A stretch of DNA of 5,492 bases, taken from assembly GCA_016784285.1 (NCBI GenBank), contig JADHUX010000034.1, positions 1 to 5,492 on the forward strand, given 5' to 3'. Source of the stretch: Parcubacteria group bacterium. Its GTDB lineage: Bacteria; Patescibacteriota; Minisyncoccia; Phycocordibacterales; UBA2163. Below the pieces are notes generated by a model. The model did not search any database. It worked only from the letters and a program-made list of their open reading frames with translations, and had not been told where the DNA came from. This document shows, in pieces, positions 1 to 4,423 of the stretch. The translations under genes and the position numbers were made by a program. Position 1 is the first letter of the stretch. The number at the start of each line of letters is the position of its first letter.

Positions 1-1784
1 AAATACGAAACATAGCAATAATAGCCCATGTGGACCATGGCAAAACCACACTTACAGATGCCCTGCTCGCCCAAACTGGCGCTGTGGAGAGCGGAGTAAG
101 TATGGATACAGACAAGCTTGAACAAGAGCGTGGTATTACTATTTACTCTAAAAACGCTTCTGTAGAATATAAAGACACTAAGATCAATATCGTGGACACA
201 CCAGGTCATGCCGACTTCGGCTCAGAGGTAGAACGTATCTTGCGTTCTATTGATTCTGTACTTCTAGTAGTAGATGCTCAAGAAGGCCCTATGCCCCAGA
301 CTCGCTTCGTACTTAAAAAATCCCTAGCACTTGGACTTAAACCAATACTAGTAATAAACAAGATAGACAAACCAGCAGCAGATGTAGAAAAAGCACACGA
401 CAAAGTGTTTGAGCTTTTTACAGAACTTGATGCAACTAACGAACAGTTAGATTTCCCTGTTATCTATGCTGTCGGACGAGACGGTGTAGCAAAACGTGAA
501 ATGACCGACGAAGCAAAAGATCTTACACCGCTTCTTGATATGATACTTGAGAAGGTTGCTCCAGCAGAGAGTCAGACTGATGCACCACTTAGTGCACAAC
601 CTTTCAACCTTGCGTACGACAACTTCTTAGGAAGGATCGCTATCGTACGAGTATACAATGGCACATTAAAGACAAGCGATGCTGTGTATATAAAAAAGCC
701 AGACGGTACTACAAGCAAACAAAAAATAACAAAACTATTTACATTTAAAGGTGTGACTCGCACAGAAGTAGACGAGATCCAAGCTGGCGACATTGGACTC
801 GTTGCTGGTATTCCAGATATTTATATTGGAGACACTATAGCTGACACTGAAGATGCGCCACTACTTGAAGCTATAGCGGTAGACGAGCCAACTATTGAGC
901 TTACTTTTTTAGTAAACAACTCTCCTTTTGCAGGACGTGAAGGAAAGTATGTAACAAGCCGTCAAATACGAGACCGACTTGAGAAAGAGCTTGAAGTCAA
1001 TGTGGGACTTAAAGTTAACTTTGATACTGATAGCCCGGAGAAATTTACAGTATACGGTCGTGGTGAACTTCATATAGCAATACTCCTTGAAAATATGCGT
1101 CGTGAAGGCTATGAAGTACAGGTGTCACAGCCAAGAGTGATCATAAAAGAAGTAGACGGCAAGAAACACGAACCATTTGAAGAGGTTGTAGTAGATGTAC
1201 CAGAAGAGTTCCAAGGAGCTATCATAGAAAAGCTTGGGGTACGTGCGGTACAGATGAAAAATATGGAGAATCATGAAGGACGTGTACTTATAACACTAGA
1301 GGGTCCTAGCCGTGGACTATTTGGATATAGAAACAAATTTGTAGTAGATACAAAAGGACAAGGTATACTTGCTACACGATTTATAGGGTACAAACCATAT
1401 GCCGGAGAGATAGCGCACCAAGCGACTGGCTCTATGATATCGCAAGTTCAAGGTAAGACTCTCGGTTTCTCACTTGCAAACCTACAAACTCGCGGTGAAC
1501 TTTATATAAAAGAAGCTACTGAAGTCTATGAAGGTATGGTCATAGGTAATACCTCAAAGGGAGAACAAATGACAGTAAATCCTACTAAAGGAAAGCAACT
1601 TACAAACATGCGTGCGTCTGGTTCTGATGACGCTATTAAAATAACCCCACCTAAAGAGATGACAATAGAGACTGGGCTTGAAGTAATGGCTGACGACGAG
1701 TACTTAGAGATCACACCAGAGAATGTACGCCTAAGAAAACAACACCTAACGGAGAATGCTCGTGTAAAAGCTCTGAAGAAATAA
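1..1784 (+). CDS. typA: TypA/BipA ribosome-associated translational GTPase (5' end just outside window)
   Basis: TypA/BipA is a translational GTPase of the EF-G/LepA superfamily. It binds the 70S ribosome and supports 50S assembly and growth under cold or stress; that role is family knowledge. The reading frame is open from nt 3 (IRNIAIIAHVDHGKTT), so the GTG at 30 lies inside the P-loop and is not the start. Only a few N-terminal residues are missing: 593 are visible against about 600-615 for the family. Visible landmarks are G1 AHVDHGKTT (nt 24-50), switch I ERGITI (about nt 126-143), G3 DTPGH (nt 195-209) and G4 NKID (nt 357-368). A beta-barrel domain 2 and EF-G-like domains follow, and the C-terminus has the characteristic wording LRKQHLTEN. 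The stop is TAA. The gene converges on the 1850-2470 gene, with a terminator hairpin between them. I see no frameshift or missing GTPase motif. Its promoter and start codon are outside the window. Confidence 0.97.
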   Translation, partial: IRNIAIIAHVDHGKTTLTDALLAQTGAVESGVSMDTDKLEQERGITIYSKNASVEYKDTKINIVDTPGHADFGSEVERILRSIDSVLLVVDAQEGPMPQTRFVLKKSLALGLKPILVINKIDKPAADVEKAHDKVFELFTELDATNEQLDFPVIYAVGRDGVAKREMTDEAKDLTPLLDMILEKVAPAESQTDAPLSAQPFNLAYDNFLGRIAIVRVYNGTLKTSDAVYIKKPDGTTSKQKITKLFTFKGVTRTEVDEIQAGDIGLVAGIPDIYIGDTIADTEDAPLLEAIAVDEPTIELTFLVNNSPFAGREGKYVTSRQIRDRLEKELEVNVGLKVNFDTDSPEKFTVYGRGELHIAILLENMRREGYEVQVSQPRVIIKEVDGKKHEPFEEVVVDVPEEFQGAIIEKLGVRAVQMKNMENHEGRVLITLEGPSRGLFGYRNKFVVDTKGQGILATRFIGYKPYAGEIAHQATGSMISQVQGKTLGFSLANLQTRGELYIKEATEVYEGMVIGNTSKGEQMTVNPTKGKQLTNMRASGSDDAIKITPPKEMTIETGLEVMADDEYLEITPENVRLRKQHLTENARVKALKK

Positions 1785-1821
1785 AAAAAAGCGGACATTG
1801 GCATGAAGCCTATCCACTTTT
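1783..1821 (-). terminator. Intrinsic terminator of the 1850-2470 gene, weaker in the typA direction
   Basis: Read on the - strand, nt 1821-1808 pair with 1802-1787. This gives 14 bp, including two G-U wobbles (U1816-G1792 and U1812-G1796), a 2-nt A bulge, a UUCAU loop and a run of U ending at 1783. On the + strand the two wobbles become C-A mismatches and the following U tract is short, so it should terminate typA less well. The U tract overlaps the typA stop codon. It lies 28 nt past the stop of the - strand gene. Confidence 0.75.
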
Positions 1822-1849
1822 ATTGTACTAAATTATTACAATTAACTTT

Positions 1850-2470
1850 TTAACCAGCACTTGGTTGACCAAGTAAAACCAAAAGAAGGTCTTTGATCGC
1901 GTAAAATTCTGGATTTATTACATATCTAAAAGCATTAGATATACCGATTATGCCTAATACACAAAAGACGATAGAGGCTATTATAGGTATGATGTATACG
2001 AACCATACTTTGCACTCTTCAGCATCTTTGTCTGTTGGATTCCATTTCTTACTTAATATTTTAAAGAAGATAAATACCAAAAGTACAATACTCCAAGGAG
2101 TAATTACTCCACTGACTGCTTTTACATATTGTTGTTTCAACATAATACGCCATACATCAGGAGCAATCTTTTGCAAAGTTGAAGAAAGTTGTGCAACCAT
2201 TCCTTCAACCATTTCAAGCCCTTTATCAGCAACGTCGGCAATTGTTTTCTTTGTTTCAACTGGCGGTGGAGGTTCTTCTACCTTGCTTTCTACACCAAAT
2301 ACACCAGCAAATTGCTTTAACTGCTTGCGTAACTTTACTTCATCTTCCTTTGACATCACATCCGCAATGATCGATTTCTCATCAGATTTTGCATTTACCT
2401 TTACCGTACTCAGTGTGAATACAGATAGGAAACAAAACATTGTTACGAAAAACGTCATAGATACTCTCAT
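1850..2470 (-). CDS. Exported/membrane protein of unknown function
   Basis: I do not recognise this 206-residue protein. The ATG at 2470 is chosen because GGGAGGG lies 4 nt upstream; the TTG at 2488 in the same frame would sit before that site. Residues 1-27 look like a signal peptide or N-terminal membrane anchor: a basic start, the hydrophobic stretch MTFFVTMFCFLSVFTL, then VNA before KSDE. A charged, probably helical region (about 30-63) leads to a proline-rich linker EEPPPP (65-70) and an amphipathic stretch (75-105). Two strong membrane spans follow, at about 120-140 and 155-178, separated by a charged segment that contains Cys153. The tail reads INPEFYAIKDLL and then a hydrophobic end. 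By eye the NPEFYAIKDLL wording recalls small membrane proteins I associate with phages, but I cannot verify this. The gene stands alone between a promoter at 2528-2555 and a terminator at 1783-1821, convergent with typA. A long open frame on the opposite strand overlaps it, but only this strand has a signal peptide, ribosome site and promoter. A role in envelope function or secretion is possible; nothing specific is supported. Confidence 0.82.
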   Translation of the reverse strand: MRVSMTFFVTMFCFLSVFTLSTVKVNAKSDEKSIIADVMSKEDEVKLRKQLKQFAGVFGVESKVEEPPPPVETKKTIADVADKGLEMVEGMVAQLSSTLQKIAPDVWRIMLKQQYVKAVSGVITPWSIVLLVFIFFKILSKKWNPTDKDAEECKVWFVYIIPIIASIVFCVLGIIGISNAFRYVINPEFYAIKDLLLVLLGQPSAG

Positions 2471-2474
2471 TTTA

Positions 2475-2481
2475 CCCTCCC
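2475..2481 (-). promoter_or_regulatory. Strong Shine-Dalgarno site that sets the start at 2470
   Basis: On the - strand GGGAGGG is followed by TAAA and then ATG. The GGAGG core (2476-2480) is ideally spaced. It excludes the in-frame TTG at 2488 as the start. It is the only strong Shine-Dalgarno sequence seen in front of any full-length gene in the window. Confidence 0.85.
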
Positions 2482-2527
2482 TTTTCAATTAAAAAATTAA
2501 TATATCAACGTACTAAATACAGGCTAT

Positions 2528-2555
2528 AATATACACTATATTAATATATTGTCAA
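2528..2555 (-). promoter_or_regulatory. Sigma-70-like promoter for the 1850-2470 gene
   Basis: On the - strand there is a perfect -35 TTGACA (2555-2550), a 16-bp spacer and a -10 TATATT (2533-2528). A second reading of the -10 as TATTAT gives an 18-bp spacer. Expected transcription starts near 2521, which leaves a leader of about 50 nt, AT-rich and ending in the GGGAGGG ribosome site. The -35 box lies 4 bp from the -35 box of the + strand cold-shock promoter. Confidence 0.75.
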
Positions 2556-2559
2556 TAGC

Positions 2560-2588
2560 TTGACTTTTTTGAAGGTGTATGCTAGTAT
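2560..2588 (+). promoter_or_regulatory. Sigma-70-like extended -10 promoter for the cold-shock gene
   Basis: The -35 TTGACT (2560-2565) and -10 TAGTAT (2583-2588) are 17 bp apart. The -10 is preceded by TGC, which makes an extended TGn -10 element. The alternative -10 TATAGA at 2586 would need a 20-bp spacer and is less likely. Expected transcription starts near 2595, giving a leader of about 92 nt before the ATG at 2687. Confidence 0.72.
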
Positions 2589-2614
2589 AGAGTCAATCAA
2601 ATCGAAGCTGTCTG

Positions 2615-2678
2615 GGGAAACTATGTCGAGTTTAGTTCTAGAGTTGTAGAGGTTTGTATATTAATAGACTAGTTTCTT
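2615..2678 (+). promoter_or_regulatory. Structured 5' leader of the cold-shock mRNA with competing stems
   Basis: In the leader, nt 2615-2623 (GGGAAACTA) can pair with 2670-2678 (TAGTTTCTT): 9 bp with two G-U pairs, ending 8 nt before the ATG. The segment AACTA (2619-2623) can instead pair with TAGTT (2633-2637) as a local 5-bp stem. The two pairings exclude each other. Bacterial cold-shock mRNAs of the cspA type are known to have long leaders that refold with temperature. A similar role here is inference from length and pairing only, and I do not recognise a known RNA family. Confidence 0.35.
2623..2649 (+). CDS. Possible 8-codon leader ORF (MSSLVLEL) in the cold-shock leader
   Basis: An ATG at 2623 opens ATG TCG AGT TTA GTT CTA GAG TTG TAG. 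It is preceded by GGGGA (2614-2618), a Shine-Dalgarno-like run 5 nt before the ATG, whereas the cold-shock ORF has none. The start codon overlaps the end of the 2615-2623 pairing segment, so a ribosome starting here would disrupt the long stem. Chance occurrence of such a short ORF is quite possible, and there is no coding evidence beyond start, spacing and stop. Confidence 0.3.
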   Translation: MSSLVLEL

Positions 2679-2686
2679 ACAATAAA

Positions 2687-2884
2687 ATGGAAGGAAAAAT
2701 TGCTAGAGTTACTGACCGAGGATTTGGATTCATAGCTCGTGATGGTGAGGAAAAAGATCTCTTTTTTCACGCTAACGAACTACAGAATGCACAATTTAAC
2801 GATCTGAAGGAAGGTGACGCTGTTACATTTGAAGTAGTTGAAGGTCCAAAAGGACTTAACGCTACTGCAGTTAACAAAGCGTAA
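2687..2884 (+). CDS. Cold-shock domain protein (CspA family)
   Basis: This is a 65-residue single cold-shock domain, a five-stranded OB-fold that binds single-stranded RNA and DNA. In the family it acts as an RNA chaperone or antiterminator in the cytoplasm. RNP1 is RGFGFI (11-16), and RNP2 is LFFHANEL (25-32), with the usual aromatic residues F13, F15, F26, F27 and H28. GDAVTFEV (43-50) and the GPKGLNATAV end complete the fold, so the length is normal for the family. The ATG at 2687 is chosen because the domain begins at MEGKI; the in-frame TTG at 2654 would add 11 unrelated residues. No Shine-Dalgarno sequence precedes the ATG (TTACAATAAAATG). Translation may therefore depend on an unstructured start region or on the leader, which carries a possible upstream ORF and alternative stems. 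The gene is monocistronic, with its own extended -10 promoter upstream and a perfect terminator 3 nt after the stop. Its exact csp paralogue name cannot be assigned. Confidence 0.95.
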   Translation: MEGKIARVTDRGFGFIARDGEEKDLFFHANELQNAQFNDLKEGDAVTFEVVEGPKGLNATAVNKA

Positions 2885-2887
2885 TAT

Positions 2888-2924
2888 AAACAAAAACCCC
2901 CGCCTTTGGCGGGGGTTTTTGTTT
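2888..2924. terminator. Strong bidirectional intrinsic terminator between csp and the zinc-ribbon gene
   Basis: Nt 2888-2904 and 2908-2924 form a perfect 17-bp stem with a 3-nt loop. It has a GC core (CCCCCGCC / GGCGGGGG) flanked by A5 and T5 tracts, so both strands end in a U run. It serves csp on the + strand and the 2942-3241 gene on the - strand, whose stop codons are 57 nt apart. Confidence 0.95.
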
Positions 2925-2941
2925 TGCTAACTATAGAAATA

Positions 2942-3241
2942 TTATTTTCTAAAACAATCTCTACATTTAAGTTGATCTGCTCTAGCTGGATCTGGCTCAA
3001 ATGGAAGCTCTGTAATAGACCCTCCACATCCTGCACATTTCCAATCACCTTTATGCATTTCTCTTGGACCATCATTCCTAGGCTTGTTTGCCATTCTTTG
3101 TTTATGACAATCCCTACAAACCAGCCCACCTTCTCTTGCTGGGTCTGGTTGAAACGGTAATTGTGTAATGCCTGCTCCGCAACTAGAACATGTCCAGTTA
3201 CCTTCAAACATTTGGCGATCTCCGCCTTGATTCTCATTCAT
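2942..3241 (-). CDS. Small protein of two tandem CxxC-x20-CxxC zinc-ribbon units
   Basis: The protein has 99 residues with two near-identical units offset by exactly 51 residues. Unit 1 has C18/C21 and C42/C45; unit 2 has C69/C72 and C93/C96. In each, two CxxC pairs are separated by 20 residues and share the core ITxLPFxPDPAR and the end CRDC. Four cysteines per unit should bind one zinc ion. This resembles the short CxxC-x17-CxxC domain family (PF-P-R-CRDC wording) with 3 extra residues in the linker; the match is from memory. The function is unknown, and small cytoplasmic nucleic-acid or protein binding would be typical of such ribbons. The ATG at 3241 is preferred over the ATG of Met11. 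The repeat similarity extends before Met11 (GGDRQMFEGNW against DGPREMHKGDW), although GGAG lies 8 nt before the Met11 codon. No Shine-Dalgarno site precedes 3241. It has its own promoter (3275-3304) and ends at the 2888-2924 terminator. Confidence 0.88.
   Translation of the reverse strand: MNENQGGDRQMFEGNWTCSSCGAGITQLPFQPDPAREGGLVCRDCHKQRMANKPRNDGPREMHKGDWKCAGCGGSITELPFEPDPARADQLKCRDCFRK
2954..3223 (-). repeat. Two-unit internal tandem repeat (153-nt period) in the zinc-ribbon gene
   Basis: Nt 3223-3107 (residues 7-45) and 3070-2954 (residues 58-96) encode homologous units 51 residues apart. They share G-R-x-M-x-x-G-x-W, both CxxC pairs and LPFxPDPAR. The linker between the units (residues 46-57) is basic. 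The pattern indicates internal duplication of a one-ribbon ancestor. Confidence 0.85.
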
Positions 3242-3274
3242 TACTTTATTTTTTCTTACTCTAATAATTTATTT

Positions 3275-3304
3275 ATTATATCACCTTACTTTTAGAAACA
3301 GCAA
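3275..3304 (-). promoter_or_regulatory. Sigma-70-like promoter for the zinc-ribbon gene
   Basis: On the - strand there is a consensus -10 TATAAT (3280-3275), an 18-bp spacer and a -35-like TTGCTG (3304-3299). Expected transcription starts near 3268, giving a leader of about 27 nt without a clear ribosome site. The -35 box lies 2 bp from the edge of the 3307-3380 quasi-palindrome. Confidence 0.6.
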
Positions 3305-3306
3305 AT

Positions 3307-3380
3307 GTTCGAATCTGACATGTGGTAAAAAGAAAACACCCCGAAGGGTGTTTATCTTGAGCCACCTGTCAGATTCGAAC
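3307..3380. repeat. 74-bp quasi-palindrome carrying an inverted copy of the tRNA-Thr 3' part
   Basis: Nt 3307-3325 is the reverse complement of 3362-3380 at 18 of 19 positions; the one mismatch is 3321/3366. The terminator stem 3334-3341 / 3346-3353 is perfect and shares exactly the same axis, between 3343 and 3344. Between outer and inner arms are two 8-nt segments that match poorly. The right arm is tRNA-Thr nt 53-71 (T loop, 3' T stem, acceptor strand), so the left arm is an inverted copy of that part of the tRNA. Similarity stops sharply at 3307. The left arm lies beyond the terminator and would be transcribed only on read-through. Confidence 0.85.
3327..3353 (-). terminator. UUCG-capped intrinsic terminator after tRNA-Thr
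   Basis: On the - strand AAACACCC (3353-3346), loop UUCG and GGGUGUUU (3341-3334) form a perfect 8-bp stem with the extra-stable C(UUCG)G cap. The tract UUUCUUUUU follows (about 3335-3327). It begins 6 nt after the tRNA 3' end and is the first terminator seen downstream of rpsB, so it probably ends the whole rpsB-tsf-tRNA transcript. Confidence 0.9.
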
Positions 3381-3432
3381 TGACGACCTACTCTTTACAA
3401 AAGAGTTGCTCTACCAACTGAGCTAAGGTGGC
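3360..3432 (-). tRNA. tRNA-Thr, anticodon UGU
   Basis: The 73-nt tRNA folds as a complete cloverleaf: acceptor GCCACCT/AGGTGGC, D stem GCTC/GAGC with an 8-nt loop containing GG, and anticodon stem ACTCT/AGAGT with loop TTTGTAA. The anticodon UGU occupies 3399-3397. A 5-nt variable loop and T stem GTCAG/CTGAC with loop TTCGAAT complete it. It reads the Thr codon ACA and, by wobble, other ACN codons. The discriminator base is U, and CCA is not encoded (CAAG follows), so a CCA-adding enzyme is needed. It starts 16 nt after the stop of the 3449-3823 gene with no promoter of its own visible, so it is probably cut from the operon transcript. The terminator starts 6 nt past its end. Confidence 0.97.
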
Positions 3433-3448
3433 TTATTAAACTTTCAAC

Positions 3449-3823
3449 TTATTTTTTATTTGGATGTCTTTCGTACTCTGACACATTCTTCATATAATGC
3501 GAAGTAGTTCTATCTTTCTTTATTACACCCTTCCCTTTTATGAAATTAATAATACGAACGAGCTTACTTTCAGCAAATTTTACCACACCAAGTGCAGCAT
3601 GACTTACATGATATACCGTATGGTGTGTAATCTCTTTTGAAAGATGCTTTCCTTGTGTAGGAATATGACTTTTCACAAAAGTAAACCATGAAGCTACTAT
3701 TTTATCCGCTTTAAAACGAACGTCGTGCAACACAGTCATACCTCTTTTTATTTCCCAATTCTTCATTGCTATCATTCCTATGATAGCAATAGATACAATA
3801 CCAAATGAAAATACTGATGTCAT
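3449..3823 (-). CDS. Small basic single-span membrane protein of unknown function
   Basis: The protein has 124 residues. One N-terminal membrane span (about 4-20, SVFSFGIVSIAIIGMIAM) is followed at once by KNWEIKRG and a long, strongly basic, mostly helical domain. Visible features there are histidine clusters (ITHHTVYHVSHA, 65-76), KFAESKLVRIINFIKGKGVIKK and a tail HYMKNVSEYERHPNKK. The basic part should lie on the cytoplasmic side. I do not recognise a named family. The layout (short anchor, K-x-W-E-I-x-x-G, GKG near the end, SEY tail) recalls uncharacterised proteins I associate with Parcubacteria, but I have not checked this. It sits 16 nt after tsf and 16 nt before tRNA-Thr in the same direction, so it probably belongs to the rpsB-tsf transcript. 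No ribosome site precedes the ATG at 3823. The basic cytoplasmic domain and the context would suit a ribosome or RNA contact at the membrane, but that is speculation. Confidence 0.82.
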   Translation of the reverse strand: MTSVFSFGIVSIAIIGMIAMKNWEIKRGMTVLHDVRFKADKIVASWFTFVKSHIPTQGKHLSKEITHHTVYHVSHAALGVVKFAESKLVRIINFIKGKGVIKKDRTTSHYMKNVSEYERHPNKK

Positions 3824-3839
3824 GATTTAAATATTACAC

Positions 3840-4421
3840 TTATGCAGCAAAACGTGCAAACTCACCTACTTGAATTCGCTCACCAAACTTCTGTGTTCCA
3901 GCTTCAATAAGGCTCTGTATGGTACTATTTGGATCTTTTATAAATGACTGCTCAAGTAAGATTTTGTCTTTAAAGTATGCGTCAATCTTACCTTTTAGTA
4001 TTTGCTCTTTCATTTCTTCAGGCTTTCCTTCTACTTCTTTTGTAAATACTTCTTTAGCAGTATTAACCTCATGTTCTGTGATCTCTTCTCTATTTGTAAA
4101 CTTAGGATTAGCCGCTGCAATATGCATTGCGATATCATATGCAAGTTTTACAAATTCTTCGTTTTTAGCAACAAAATCAGTCTCACATAAAAGAAGTACC
4201 ATAGAGCCTACATTGCCAGAGTTATGGATGTAAGACTGTACTGCACCTGCTTTAAGGCTACGCCCAGACTTTTTGTCTGCAGCTACGCCACTTTTTTTCT
4301 GAAGTATTACGACTGCTTTTTCCATATCTCCACCTGCTTCTTCAAGTGCTTTTTTACACTGAATTATAGATATTCCCGATTTTTCTCGTAATTCTTTTAC
4401 TTGGTCTGTTGTTATTGCCAT
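3840..4421 (-). CDS. tsf: Elongation factor Ts (short form)
   Basis: EF-Ts is the cytoplasmic nucleotide-exchange factor that releases GDP from EF-Tu during elongation. The N-terminal UBA-like domain is clear: QVKELREKSGISIIQCKKALEEAGGDMEKAV (8-37), followed by KKSGVAADKKSGR. The core holds CETDFVAKNEEF (79-90); D82 and F83 correspond to the TDF residues that intrude into EF-Tu. The region from GKIDAYFKDKILLEQSFIKD (144-163) to GERIQVGEFARF closes the fold. At 193 residues it is much shorter than the E. coli protein of about 283. It keeps one core subdomain and lacks the coiled-coil extension, a known short form in several lineages. The ATG at 4421 lies 2 nt after the rpsB stop, which suggests translational coupling. 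The only ribosome-site-like sequence, AAGGA, is 14 nt upstream inside rpsB. The stop is TAA. Confidence 0.97.
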   Translation of the reverse strand: MAITTDQVKELREKSGISIIQCKKALEEAGGDMEKAVVILQKKSGVAADKKSGRSLKAGAVQSYIHNSGNVGSMVLLLCETDFVAKNEEFVKLAYDIAMHIAAANPKFTNREEITEHEVNTAKEVFTKEVEGKPEEMKEQILKGKIDAYFKDKILLEQSFIKDPNSTIQSLIEAGTQKFGERIQVGEFARFAA

Positions 4422-4423
4422 AT

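Noticed and set aside
30..32. GTG at 30 as the start of typA
   Set aside because: It would remove the first residues of the P-loop; the frame is open upstream to nt 3 and encodes the conserved RNIAIIAH.
1950..2492. Long + strand open frame (180 codons) opposite the membrane-protein gene
   Set aside because: It has no recognisable domain, and the other strand has a signal peptide, an ideal ribosome site, a promoter and a terminator. It is best explained as the antisense shadow of that gene.
2654..2686. TTG at 2654 as an upstream start for the cold-shock protein
   Set aside because: It would add 11 residues unlike any cold-shock domain N-terminus; the family begins at MEGKI, encoded from 2687.
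2595..2686. A known riboswitch in the csp leader
   Set aside because: I cannot match the leader to any riboswitch core; only the alternative stems and the short ORF can be supported.
2767..3237. A 156-codon - strand frame spanning the csp gene, the terminator and the zinc-ribbon gene
   Set aside because: It is out of frame with the zinc-ribbon repeats, crosses the perfect 17-bp terminator and runs antisense through the cold-shock domain.
3307..3380. tRNA-Thr 3' end duplication as an integration attachment site
   Set aside because: Attachment sites flank an insertion as direct repeats. This copy is inverted, lies only 36 nt from the original, and no integrase gene is visible.
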